64,000 nucleotides of DNA, from positions 186,001-250,000 of the forward strand of contig NZ_QKYW01000005.1 of NCBI RefSeq assembly GCF_003253735.1. The letters are read 5' to 3'. This document shows positions 1 to 7,845 of the stretch, piece by piece (positions within the stretch are counted from its first letter, which is position 1; the number at the start of each line of letters is the position of its first letter). This DNA is from Pseudomonas sp. URMO17WK12:I2. GTDB lineage: Bacteria; Pseudomonadota; Gammaproteobacteria; Pseudomonadales; Pseudomonadaceae. The position numbers and the translations under genes are program-made. The notes beneath the pieces were generated by a model. It was not told the origin of the DNA, ran no database searches, and saw nothing but the letters and a program-made list of their open reading frames with translations.

Positions 1-51
1 TCGACCGCGAGTGGCGTCAGGGTCGTTCCCCGGGTTGTTACCGATGTCGAG

Positions 52-381
52 TCAGTCGTCGTTGTCGGCGGCCATCTCTGCGTCATGTGCGATCAAGGCA
101 ACGAGGGCGTTCTGCTGGCGGCGCGACAGCTGTCGAAAACGCTGCAACAGCTCTCGCTCGTGCAGTGACAGTTCGGGACTGTCGAGACGAATGCCGAGTT
201 CATCGTCCAGGGCGCCTTCCTGAAGCATGCTCTGCTCCAGGCGGGCGATGATCTCAGAGTTCATGCTGCGATGGTGTTGGCGAGCCACATCAGCGATGCG
301 TTCACGCATGCCGTCGGGCAACCGAACGACAAATTTGTCAGCCGTACGGCTGGAGTAGATAGCCTGTTTCATAGGGCGCAT
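52..381 (-). CDS. amrZ: AmrZ (AlgZ) ribbon-helix-helix transcription factor
   Basis: 109-residue Arc/MetJ-type ribbon-helix-helix regulator. The N-terminal basic strand ([15 protein letters not shown], about residues 15-30) followed by [14 protein letters not shown] is the DNA-binding fold. The protein matches my memory of P. aeruginosa AmrZ nearly end to end, including the C-terminal [14 protein letters not shown] helix that mediates oligomerisation. AmrZ is a global switch in pseudomonads: it activates alginate and twitching genes and represses fleQ, and so flagellar synthesis. That target, fleQ, is in the same window at 49.6 kb. The ATG at 381 is chosen because it gives the MRPxKQA start seen in the family. 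Monocistronic, transcribed away from phnN. Confidence 0.95.
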   Translation of the reverse strand: MRPMKQAIYSSRTADKFVVRLPDGMRERIADVARQHHRSMNSEIIARLEQSMLQEGALDDELGIRLDSPELSLHERELLQRFRQLSRRQQNALVALIAHDAEMAADNDD

Positions 382-814
382 ACATCAACCAAATTAGTTC
401 AGGGAAACGAAGCTGTAATGGCATATAGCTACGGAAGGTCAGGGTTCTGACCATCTTTCACGCCTGCCGTTCAACGACGTCGGCATTTTGTCTGGTGATC
501 GTACATCACGTACAGCGAATATTTGACGCCAATTACGTGTCGTATTCTGGCCTGAATACCGGCTTTTCGCCAGTACAACTTATCGGAATTGATTCCGATT
601 GCGCGCAGCGTCGCATTTCTTGTGGATGGCAGTGGGCCGCACTTTGCGAATTTCGCTAGTTATCGAGATAAAAATCTCATTTTTATGCAGTTGGGTACGT
701 TGCCACGCCTTGCGCAGACGAACTGGGTATCATCGATGACATCTGCCGATCATCCCGCGCGCAGTCGGGTAGTTCGATGCCGGTGATAATTTTTGGTCGA
801 CGTGAGGTGTTCGC
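382..814. other. amrZ-phnN divergent intergenic region
   Basis: 433 bases without a convincing gene. It carries the promoters of amrZ (minus strand) and phnN (plus strand). Apart from the perfect palindrome at 582-599 and several short AT-rich stretches I recognise no defined operator. A 65-codon open frame at 589-786 has no ribosome binding site or family resemblance and is not called. Confidence 0.5.
582..599. repeat. Perfect 8-bp inverted repeat, possible operator
   Basis: ATCGGAAT-TG-ATTCCGAT is a perfect dyad with a 2-bp centre, in the amrZ-phnN intergenic region about 200 bases from each start codon. It has the size of a dimeric regulator site. I do not recognise the cognate protein. 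Confidence 0.4.
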
Positions 815-1390
815 ATGAGGGAGGGCAGGCTGGTCTACCTGATGGGGCCTTCGGGTGCCGGCAAGGACAGCGTGCTTCAGGGGTTGCAGCAGAGCTTCAC
901 TGGCCGCCGCTTGCGAATTGCGCGCCGCATCATCACGCGATCGGCCGAGGCGGTGGGCGAGGATGCCGTCGGTGTCTCACCGCAGGCCTTCGATGAGCTG
1001 GAATCAGCAGGCGCCTTCGCCATGGCGTGGCGTGCCAATGGATTGGCCTATGGCATCCCCAGGGAAATCGATAGCTGGCTGTTGGGAGGGTATCAGGTGG
1101 TGGTCAATGGATCCCGCGGCTACCTGCACGAAGCACGCAGACGCTATCCGACCTTGTTACCGATTTTGCTCGAGGTCGAGCCCGCCATCCTGAGGGCCAG
1201 GCTCAATGCGCGTGCGCGGGAGAGCGCCGATCAGATCGAGGCAAGGCTGGCACGCAGCGCCGCGTTCACCGATAACCACGCGCTGCGTGGCGATCCGAGC
1301 ATCGTTCGTGTTGATAATTCGGCAAGTCTCGAGACGACGGTGAAGCGGCTGCTCGATATCATCGAAAGCCATCCGGCCAATGGGGCATAA
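815..1390 (+). CDS. phnN: Ribose 1,5-bisphosphate phosphokinase PhnN
   Basis: 191 residues, close to the usual PhnN length. The family phosphorylates ribose 1,5-bisphosphate to PRPP with ATP, the last step feeding C-P lyase products into nucleotide synthesis. A P-loop GPSGAGKDS sits at residues 11-19, and the guanylate-kinase-like fold continues with SRGYLHEARRRYP and the Arg-rich lid (RARLNARARES). The ATG at 815 follows a GAGG ribosome binding site. No other phn gene is present here: upstream is amrZ and downstream are three small unrelated genes. In P. aeruginosa PAO1 the phnC-phnN operon fills this position, so this looks like a survivor of a lost operon. Confidence 0.9.
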   Translation: MREGRLVYLMGPSGAGKDSVLQGLQQSFTGRRLRIARRIITRSAEAVGEDAVGVSPQAFDELESAGAFAMAWRANGLAYGIPREIDSWLLGGYQVVVNGSRGYLHEARRRYPTLLPILLEVEPAILRARLNARARESADQIEARLARSAAFTDNHALRGDPSIVRVDNSASLETTVKRLLDIIESHPANGA

Positions 1391-1409
1391 GCCCAGAATT
1401 AGCTGCTTT

Positions 1410-1595
1410 TTAGCGCAGGACAGGGTCGAACTTGACGCGCTTGCCGATCAGCAGGGCCACTGCCAGCGACACACCGCTCACTGCCAGCGTGACCTTGGCC
1501 GCGGCCATCAGCCACTGGGCTTGATCGGGTACGGCCAGCAATCCGCCGGATACAAACGCGATCAGCAGAAACAATACAGCGGCTTTAGACATCAT
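1410..1595 (-). CDS. Small two-helix membrane protein, unknown function
   Basis: 61 residues with two hydrophobic segments (about residues 5-22 and 30-50) and a short basic tail. I do not recognise a domain. A good ribosome binding site, GAGGAGAG, lies five to six bases before the ATG at 1595. It is the last of three small co-directional genes (1410-2035) that probably form an operon. A similar group of small hypothetical genes lies beside phnN in P. aeruginosa (PA3369-PA3371 region), so conserved position rather than a known domain supports it as real. Convergent with phnN, 19 bases apart. Confidence 0.65.
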   Translation of the reverse strand: MMSKAAVLFLLIAFVSGGLLAVPDQAQWLMAAAKVTLAVSGVSLAVALLIGKRVKFDPVLR

Positions 1596-1624
1596 ATGCT
1601 CTCCTCGCGCGGCAGGGTTGCCAT

Positions 1625-1771
1625 CTAGAAAAAGGGATCGTGGGGGCCATTGTGCTCATCGTTCGGGTTTCGCGGTGGCACCCGGTCCGAGAGTCCGTCG
1701 ATCAGCCAGATGGCGGCACAGGTAATGGTGGCTAGCAGCAGCACGAAACCGGGGAAGAATACGCTCCACAT
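1625..1771 (-). CDS. 48-residue single-helix membrane protein
   Basis: Read directly from the minus strand: ATG complementary to 1769-1771, TAG complementary to 1625-1627, 48 codons. The translation begins MWSVFFPGFVLLLATITC and continues through a hydrophobic helix to about residue 25, then a charged Pro/Asn/His-rich tail ending DPFF. This is one transmembrane helix with a polar C-terminus. It lies 9 bases after the stop of the preceding small gene and 29 bases before the next, consistent with an operon. The ribosome binding site is weak, so translational coupling is likely. Function unknown. Confidence 0.55.
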   Translation of the reverse strand: MWSVFFPGFVLLLATITCAAIWLIDGLSDRVPPRNPNDEHNGPHDPFF

Positions 1772-1780
1772 GATCAGTGC

Positions 1781-2017
1781 TCAGAACGTGAAGCGCTGTT
1801 GTGGACGAGGCTGCCATTCACTGACGCTCAGTGGCTTGGCGGCGAACTGGCCAGGCTCGACATTGGTGGCGTGCTCGAATTGCACCGGGGTGGCGCGCAT
1901 CTGTTGCACCAGCTGCGTGGCAGTTGCCTGTTGCTGATTGTTCTGGAAGTTGGCGAATGCGGCGCCTGCAAGCAAGGTCAGGGCGATGGCGGTGGCCAGG
2001 GCGATGAGGCTGTTCAT
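1781..2017 (-). CDS. Small exported protein, unknown function
   Basis: 78 residues from the ATG at 2017; an in-frame ATG at 2035 would add six residues. The first 22 residues (MNSLIALATAIALTLLAGAA) form a typical signal peptide or N-terminal membrane helix. The remainder is Gln-rich (NNQQQATATQLVQQMRATP) with no family that I recognise. I prefer 2017 because the hydrophobic segment then begins at the N-terminus; neither start has a strong ribosome binding site. First gene of the small three-gene minus-strand group. Confidence 0.5.
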   Translation of the reverse strand: MNSLIALATAIALTLLAGAAFANFQNNQQQATATQLVQQMRATPVQFEHATNVEPGQFAAKPLSVSEWQPRPQQRFTF

Positions 2018-2197
2018 GGGGGTGGGTTCTCGCATTCGAATTCTATGCGAGTGAAATAGCAGTTCCCGTGCCAGGAATTTAATTAAAAAAATCTACTTTA
2101 AAATCAATGGCTTGTAATTGTTTAAGGTGGCTGTTTCCGTGCATCTTGCAAGGTGGTCGAGTTGCCGCATTGCAAAATGCAAGGTAGGCCGGACAGC

Positions 2198-2665
2198 TCA
2201 ATCCAGAGGCAGTTCAGTGGTGCGCTTGACTTCGCTCATCGCGATGCCTGAATGGGCCTCTTGAACGTGGGGTCGTTGCAATAGCTGGTCGCGCAGAAAT
2301 CGCTCGTAACTGGCGATATCCCGCGCTATCACCTTGAGCAGGTAGTCCGAGCTGCCGGCCATGGTGTAGCACTCGATGACTTGAGGGTACCCGGCAATCG
2401 CGCGCTCGAATTCATCCAGGTTGCTGCGCCCGTGGGCCGAGAGTTTGATGCTGACGAATACCGTGATGGTGAAGCCAAGACGTTTGTGGCTGAGCAGCGC
2501 CACCTTGCGCTCGATAAAGCCCTCTTCCTGCAGACGATTGATACGGCGCCAGCAGGGTGATTGGGAGAGTTCGACTTTCTTGGCGATCTCAGCCGCGCTG
2601 AGATCGGCATTGCGTTGCATGAGGCGAAGAATGCGCCGGTCAATGACGCTGAGGGAGTCATGCAT
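2198..2665 (-). CDS. Lrp/AsnC-family transcriptional regulator
   Basis: 155 residues, the usual Lrp length. An N-terminal winged helix-turn-helix (LSAAEIAKKVELSQSPCWRR, residues about 22-41) is followed by the AsnC/RAM ligand-binding domain, visible in the YPQVIECYTMAGSSDYLLKV motif. These proteins form dimers and octamers and sense amino acids. It is divergently transcribed from the indolepyruvate ferredoxin oxidoreductase gene across 198 bases. That is the usual arrangement for an Lrp-type local regulator and its amino-acid catabolic target, so I infer that it controls that gene. Orthology to a named regulator such as BkdR cannot be settled here. Confidence 0.9.
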   Translation of the reverse strand: MHDSLSVIDRRILRLMQRNADLSAAEIAKKVELSQSPCWRRINRLQEEGFIERKVALLSHKRLGFTITVFVSIKLSAHGRSNLDEFERAIAGYPQVIECYTMAGSSDYLLKVIARDIASYERFLRDQLLQRPHVQEAHSGIAMSEVKRTTELPLD

Positions 2666-2863
2666 GTTCGTTTCCCATTCTTGATTATTTTCGAAACGTT
2701 CATGCGCAGTATTGGCATTGACGGCATAAATGGGAAAGAAAAAATCGCCACGCTCCGGTCTATGCTTAAGGCAGTCATCCTCACAGTGATCCTGGTGGAT
2801 GCAGGCAGGTGATTAACCGTGTCACCTGACAGGTCGCTATAAAAACAACAGGAGCGCCGTCTT

Positions 2864-5800
2864 ATGTCTCTGGCCGAAATCCGTCTGGACGACAAATACC
2901 GTCTCGCGACGGGCCATTTGTACCTCACCGGCACCCAGGCGCTGACGCGTCTGCCCATGCTGCAGAAGCAGCGCGATACAGCCGCCGGACTGAATACCGC
3001 CTGCTTCATCTCCGGCTACCGTGGTTCGCCCCTGGGCGGGCTGGACAAGAGCCTGTGGGAGGCTCGAGAGTTTCTGCAGCAGAACGCCATTCACTTCCAG
3101 CCGGGGGTCAACGAGGAGCTCGGGGCCACGGCGGTATGGGGCAGCCAGCAGACCAATCTGTTTCCCGGTGCGCGCTACGACGGCGTATTCGCCATGTGGT
3201 ACGGCAAGGGGCCTGGTGTCGACCGCAGCGGCGACGTGTTCAAGCATGGCAACTCCGCCGGCGTGTCACCCCATGGCGGCGTGCTGGTGCTGGCCGGCGA
3301 CGACCATGGCTGCAAGTCCTCGACCATCGCGCACCAGAGCGAGCACGCCTTTATCGCCGCCTCGATGCCGGTGCTCAACCCGGCCAACGTTCAGGAAATC
3401 CTCGACTACGGCATCATCGGCTGGGAGCTGTCGCGCTACAGCGGCTGCTGGGTGGCGCTGAAAACCATCGCTGAGAACGTCGATTCTTCGGCGGTGGTGG
3501 ATGTCGACCCGCAACGCATCCAGGTCACCCTGCCTGATGACTTCGAGCTGCCAGAAGACGGCGTACATATTCGCTGGCCCGACCCGCCCCTGGCTCAGGA
3601 AAAGCGCCTCAACGTCTACAAGATCTACGCGGCCCGTGCCTTTGCCCGTGCCAATGGTCTCAACAAGGTGATGCTCGACTCGCCCAACCCGCGCCTGGGA
3701 ATCATCACCACCGGCAAGTCCTATCTGGACGTGCGCCAGGCACTCGACGACCTGGGGCTGGACGAGGCGCTCTGTGCGCAGGTTGGTCTGCGTGTGTTGA
3801 AGATCGGCATGAGCTGGCCGCTGGAACCGGTATCGGTGCACGGGTTTGCCGAGGGCCTGGACGAGATTCTCGTCGTCGAGGAAAAGCGCAGCATCATCGA
3901 GGATCAGTTGACCGGGCAGCTCTACAACTGGCCGGTTGGCAAGCGGCCTCGGGTGGTGGGGGAGTTCGACGAGCAAGGCCAGTCATTGCTGCCCAACCTG
4001 GGTGAGCTGACCCCGGCGATGATCGCCCGGGTCATTGCCCGGCGCCTGGCGCCGATCTACACCAGTGCTGCAATCGAGGCGCGCCTGGGCTTTCTCGAAG
4101 CCAAGGAAAAGGCTCTGGCGGCGCGCAGTTACAACACCGTGCGCACACCGCATTTCTGTTCCGGCTGCCCGCACAACAGCTCGACCAAGGTGCCTGAAGG
4201 CAGTCGCGCGATGGGCGGCATCGGCTGCCACTACATGACCCAGTGGATGAATCGCAGCACCGATACCTTCACCCAGATGGGCGGCGAAGGGGTGACCTGG
4301 ATCGGCCAGGCTCCGTTCACCGACACGCCCCATGTGTTCCAGAACCTGGGCGATGGTACCTATTTCCATTCCGGGCACCTGGCGCTGCGCGCCGCCGTGG
4401 CGGCGGGGGTGAACATCACCTACAAGATTCTCTACAACGATGCGGTGGCCATGACCGGCGGGCAGCCCGTAGATGGTGAGCTGCGTGTCGATCAGCTCAG
4501 CCAGCAGGTATTCGCCGAAGGGGTCAAGCGCATCGCGGTGGTCAGCGACGAGCCGGACAAGTACCCGAGTCGCTCGACCTTCGCACCTATCACCAGCTTT
4601 CATCATCGCCGCGAGCTAGACGCCGTGCAGCGCGAGCTGCGCGAGTTCAAGGGCGTGTCGGTGATCATCTACGACCAGACCTGCGCGACCGAGAAACGTC
4701 GCCGCCGCAAGCGCGGCAAGCTGGTCGACCCGGCACGTCGTGCTTTCATCAATGCTGCGGTGTGCGAAGGCTGCGGAGACTGCAGCGTGAAGTCCAACTG
4801 CCTGTCGGTACTGCCGCTGGAAACCGAGTTGGGCCGCAAGCGGGAGATCGACCAGAATGCCTGCAACAAGGATTTCAGCTGCCTGGATGGCTTCTGCCCG
4901 AGCTTCGTCACCGTGCACGGCGGCCAGCTGCGCCAGCCCCAGGCGCTCGGTGCCGGAGCACTGTTCGTGGCCTTGCCGGAGCCGCGGCAACCGTCGCTCG
5001 AACGGCCCTGGAATATCCTGCTACCCGGTGTCGGCGGCAGTGGCGTGACTACCGTGGGTGCGCTGCTGGGTATGGCGGCGCACTTGGAAAGCAAAGGCTG
5101 CACGGTGCTCGACCAGGCTGGCCTGGCGCAGAAGTTCGGTCCGGTGAACACCCATGTGCGCATCGCCGCCCGGCAGGACGATATCTATGCCGTGCGCATC
5201 GCCGCCGGTGAGGCCGACCTGCTGATCGGCTGTGACCTAGTGGTGGCCGCTGGTGAAGACGCGTTGGCCAAGCTCAACGAGAAGGTCTCCCACGCGGTGA
5301 TCAATGAGCACGAAGCTGCCACGGCGGAGTTCACCCGCAATCCCGATGCCCAGGTGCCTGGACCAGCGATGCGACAGGCGTTGATCGATGCCGTCGGTGC
5401 GGAGAAAACCTGGTTCGTCGACGCGACCAACCTGGCCACCCGCCTGCTCGGCGACAGTATCGCCACCAACCTGTTCATGCTCGGCTACGCCTATCAGAAG
5501 GGACTGGTACCCCTCAGCGCACAGGCCATCGACAAAGCTATTGAGCTGAACAACGTGGCGGTCGAGTTCAACCAGCAGGCCTTTCTGTGGGGGCGCCGTG
5601 CCGCCTATGACGCTGCCGCCATCGAGCGCCTGGTGCGTTCGCCGGGGGCGCAGAGCAAGAGTTGCACCACGCTTGATGAGGTCATCGAAGATCGTGTCAT
5701 ACGCCTGACGGCCTATCAGAATGCCCGTTATGCCGAGCGCTATCGCCAGTTGGTCGGTCGCGTCCGCGCCCGTGACAATGATCCGCAGCAGCGGCTGACC

Positions 5801-6331
5801 GAGGCGGTGGCGCGCTATTACTTCAAGCTTCTGGCCTATAAGGACGAGTACGAAGTGGCGCGCCTATACAGCGATGCGGCATTCAGCGAGGCACTGCATG
5901 CGCAGTTCCAGGGTGATTTCCGCCTGCAGTTCCACCTGGCGCCGTCCTGGCTGAGTCGCACCGATCCGGTCACGGGAGAACCCCGCAAACGCAGCTTCGG
6001 CCCCTGGATGCTCGGTGCCTTCAAGGTGCTGGCCAAATTTAGGGTACTGCGAGGCACCTGGCTGGATCCGTTCGGGCATAGCGAGGAGCGCAAGCTGGAG
6101 CACGCGTTGATCGGCGACTACGAGCGCAGCATCGGGCAATTACTTGAGTCGCTCGATGCCGGCAACTACGAAACCGCGCTGGCCATCGCCGAGCTTCCGG
6201 AGCAGATCCGTGGCTATGGCCACGTGAAGGAGAAGGCGGTGCAGCGCATGCGCACGCAGGAGCAACAGTTGCAGGCGCGGCTCATGGGAAGCAAGGCAGT
6301 AGTGGTGAAGCTGTTCGAGCCAGCTGCCTGA
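2864..6331 (+). CDS. Indolepyruvate ferredoxin oxidoreductase, fused alpha/beta type
   Basis: 1155-residue fusion of the 2-oxoacid:ferredoxin oxidoreductase subunits. The family oxidatively decarboxylates aryl or branched 2-oxoacids to acyl-CoA using ThDP and iron-sulfur clusters. Seen in order: an N-terminal pyrimidine-binding domain (GYRGSPLGGLDKS), a ThDP-binding region (CSGCPHNSST then GGEGVTWIGQAPFTD, about residues 430-490), a Cys-rich Fe-S segment (CEGCGDCSVKSNC and CNKDFSCLDGFCPS, about 630-685), the gamma-type domain (GVGGSGVTTVGALLGM, about 720) and a long C-terminal extension. The ATG at 2864 follows an AGGAG ribosome binding site. Such fused proteins are common in aerobic proteobacteria. 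Probable role: catabolism of aromatic or branched amino-acid oxoacids, controlled by the adjacent Lrp regulator. Confidence 0.92.
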   Translation: MSLAEIRLDDKYRLATGHLYLTGTQALTRLPMLQKQRDTAAGLNTACFISGYRGSPLGGLDKSLWEAREFLQQNAIHFQPGVNEELGATAVWGSQQTNLFPGARYDGVFAMWYGKGPGVDRSGDVFKHGNSAGVSPHGGVLVLAGDDHGCKSSTIAHQSEHAFIAASMPVLNPANVQEILDYGIIGWELSRYSGCWVALKTIAENVDSSAVVDVDPQRIQVTLPDDFELPEDGVHIRWPDPPLAQEKRLNVYKIYAARAFARANGLNKVMLDSPNPRLGIITTGKSYLDVRQALDDLGLDEALCAQVGLRVLKIGMSWPLEPVSVHGFAEGLDEILVVEEKRSIIEDQLTGQLYNWPVGKRPRVVGEFDEQGQSLLPNLGELTPAMIARVIARRLAPIYTSAAIEARLGFLEAKEKALAARSYNTVRTPHFCSGCPHNSSTKVPEGSRAMGGIGCHYMTQWMNRSTDTFTQMGGEGVTWIGQAPFTDTPHVFQNLGDGTYFHSGHLALRAAVAAGVNITYKILYNDAVAMTGGQPVDGELRVDQLSQQVFAEGVKRIAVVSDEPDKYPSRSTFAPITSFHHRRELDAVQRELREFKGVSVIIYDQTCATEKRRRRKRGKLVDPARRAFINAAVCEGCGDCSVKSNCLSVLPLETELGRKREIDQNACNKDFSCLDGFCPSFVTVHGGQLRQPQALGAGALFVALPEPRQPSLERPWNILLPGVGGSGVTTVGALLGMAAHLESKGCTVLDQAGLAQKFGPVNTHVRIAARQDDIYAVRIAAGEADLLIGCDLVVAAGEDALAKLNEKVSHAVINEHEAATAEFTRNPDAQVPGPAMRQALIDAVGAEKTWFVDATNLATRLLGDSIATNLFMLGYAYQKGLVPLSAQAIDKAIELNNVAVEFNQQAFLWGRRAAYDAAAIERLVRSPGAQSKSCTTLDEVIEDRVIRLTAYQNARYAERYRQLVGRVRARDNDPQQRLTEAVARYYFKLLAYKDEYEVARLYSDAAFSEALHAQFQGDFRLQFHLAPSWLSRTDPVTGEPRKRSFGPWMLGAFKVLAKFRVLRGTWLDPFGHSEERKLEHALIGDYERSIGQLLESLDAGNYETALAIAELPEQIRGYGHVKEKAVQRMRTQEQQLQARLMGSKAVVVKLFEPAA

Positions 6332-6410
6332 TTGGCTGCGCTGACATGACAAATCCGGCTGCGCTGGGTAACATGCCGGCCGGCGCCCTCAAGGACGCCG
6401 GATCAATCGG

Positions 6411-6485
6411 GTCTCCTTAGTTCAACGGATAGAATAAGCCCCTCCTAAGGGCTAGATGCTGGTTCGATTCCAGCAGGGGACGCCA
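6411..6485 (+). tRNA. tRNA-Arg (anticodon CCT)
   Basis: 75 bases including an encoded CCA. The acceptor stem GTCTCCT pairs with AGGGGAC, the anticodon stem AGCCC/GGGCT encloses loop CTCCTAA (anticodon CCT, reads AGG), and the T arm contains GGTTCGATTCC. It follows the oxidoreductase gene by 79 bases and lies just before the convergent prrF gene. tRNA-Arg(CCT) is a frequent integration site in bacteria, but I see no integrase or att duplication here. Confidence 0.95.
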
Positions 6486-6555
6486 TGATCCACATGCCGC
6501 ATGCGCGATCTCAATAGCGGTCGCGCCACCAGTTTGCGTTAGCCTGAAAAAAAGC

Positions 6556-6671
6556 AAAAAAAGACCCGGCAAAAAGCCGGGTCAATAACCGTGATTAGCC
6601 TGATGAGGAGATAAACTGGAAGCATCCGACCAGGAAGCATTCAGATTATCAAACCAGCCTCGCGGCTGGTG
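6556..6671 (-). ncRNA. prrF: PrrF-type iron-responsive small RNA
   Basis: Minus-strand gene of about 116 nt. The predicted 5' end begins with hairpin ACCAGCC-GCGA-GGCTGGT (about 6653-6670). The conserved PrrF core CTCCTCATCAGGCTAATCAC is at about 6589-6608. It ends in the intrinsic terminator GACCCGGC-AAAAA-GCCGGGTC (6563-6583 on plus) with a U-tract. PrrF RNAs are the Pseudomonas functional counterparts of RyhB: made when iron is scarce, they use Hfq to repress iron-containing proteins such as sodB, acnB and sdh. Size, core and terminator all match the family as I know it. Here the gene is single, unlike the prrF1-prrF2 tandem of P. aeruginosa. Confidence 0.92.
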
Positions 6672-6724
6672 ATGTAGATAATACTCATTCTCGATTGATA
6701 GTCAATAAAAATACTTCTCATTTG
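6672..6724 (-). promoter_or_regulatory. prrF promoter with overlapping Fur-box-like sequence
   Basis: On the minus strand -35 TTGACT (6700-6705) and -10 TATTAT (6678-6683) are 16 bases apart, placing the start near 6670-6671, exactly at the first PrrF hairpin. GAGAATGAGTATTATC (about 6677-6692) overlaps the -10 and resembles half of the Fur consensus. A second partial match, AATGAGAAGTATTTTTATTG, lies upstream at about 6703-6722. This geometry would let Fe-Fur block initiation. Confidence 0.75.
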
Positions 6725-6856
6725 TGTCTTTTGCTCGCCATTGATTTTTTGTGTATTGAAAATCAGCGACTTGCATGACCACAAAATCCGTTTCACGCGT
6801 GTCAACTTCAACGCACTCAGGCTACGCTAGGGGCAATTCCCAGCCTGGTGAGCTAC

Positions 6857-7513
6857 ATGAGCGAAGACAGCGACGACACTTCCCGCCCCGAGCCGTTGAA
6901 TGCCGCTGAAGTGCGCATTCTGGGCTGCCTGATCGAAAAGCAGGCCACCACCCCTGAAGCCTACCCGCTGACCCTGAATGCGTTGGTGCTCGCCTGTAAC
7001 CAGAAAACCAGCCGTGACCCGCTGATGAACCTTAACCCGGGTGCGGTAGGGCAGGGGCTGCGTAACCTGGAGGAGCGCGGTTTGGTACGCCTGGTCATGG
7101 GCAGCCGTGCCGATCGCTGGGAGCATCGGATCGACAAGGCGCTCGAATTGGTGGCGCCGCAGGTGACCTTGCTGGGTCTATTGCTGCTGCGGGGGCCGCA
7201 GACCACCGGTGAGCTGTTGGCGCGCAGCAGCCGTCAGTATGATTTCGACGACACCCAGCAGGTGCAGCACAACCTCGAGCGAATGATCGGCCGACAGCTG
7301 GTGGCCCTGATCGGTCGTCAGGCTGGGCAGCGTGAGGATCGTTATGTCCAGCTGCTCGGTGATCCCGAGCAATTGCAGGCGCAACTGCAGGAGCGGGCGC
7401 AGCGCCAGGAGCCTTCGAGTGGTGGTTCAGCGGAGCGCCTGGAAGCTCTCGAAGCGCGTATCAGAGCCTTGGAGGCGCGCCTGGCGATGCTGGAAAACAA
7501 GGCTGCCGACTGA
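6857..7513 (+). CDS. yceH: YceH-family (DUF480) protein
   Basis: 218 residues from the ATG at 6857 (an in-frame GTG at 6848 would add three). The N-terminal block with [36 protein letters not shown] is the signature of the YceH/DUF480 family, which folds as two winged-helix domains. A Glu/Arg-rich C-terminal tail from about residue 185 ([20 protein letters not shown]) predicts a coiled coil. No biochemical role is firmly established for the family; a DNA-binding or regulatory role is inferred from the fold. Stands alone, between prrF and the palindromic element. Confidence 0.88.
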   Translation: MSEDSDDTSRPEPLNAAEVRILGCLIEKQATTPEAYPLTLNALVLACNQKTSRDPLMNLNPGAVGQGLRNLEERGLVRLVMGSRADRWEHRIDKALELVAPQVTLLGLLLLRGPQTTGELLARSSRQYDFDDTQQVQHNLERMIGRQLVALIGRQAGQREDRYVQLLGDPEQLQAQLQERAQRQEPSSGGSAERLEALEARIRALEARLAMLENKAAD

Positions 7514-7530
7514 GCCGCTGCCAGTTGCTC

Positions 7531-7696
7531 CTAGGGCGTGTTCACCCTTCCGCACGACCACGCCGGAGCCCGTTTTGCCGCGAGGCAAGGCACGAGCCGC
7601 GAAGTTTAGTGGGCTAAATGAGCCGGCGAGAAACGCAGCATCGCGGCAAAACGGGCCCGGCCCTTCGGGTTGCGCGGCAGTGTGAACACGCCCTAG
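7531..7696. mobile_element. 166-bp palindromic MITE-like element
   Basis: The ends are perfect 15-bp inverted repeats, CTAGGGCGTGTTCAC at 7531-7545 and GTGAACACGCCCTAG at 7682-7696. Inside is a second perfect 16-bp pair, GCCCGTTTTGCCGCGA (7568-7583) and its complement (7641-7656). The centre contains TTTAG-TGGG-CTAAA (7605-7618). All arms share a centre near 7612, so the element is one long imperfect palindrome without a gene. This is the form of a non-autonomous mobile element. No clear target-site duplication is visible outside the CTAG termini. Confidence 0.7.
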
Positions 7697-7845
7697 GGTG
7701 CTTGGAATGAGTGAACTGTGCCCGACGGGCACCATCCATATGGCACAGCGGCAGCTTGGTAGCCTTGGATGCAGGGCGACTCGCCTGGTCGCCCGTCGAA
7801 CATAGGCCTGCTCTCGAAGCCGGTACAAGGAGTTGTTGCAGCCCA

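Noticed and set aside
7531-7696. Palindrome after yceH as an ordinary terminator
   Set aside because: Far too long, with no T-run at either end; fits a mobile palindrome better.
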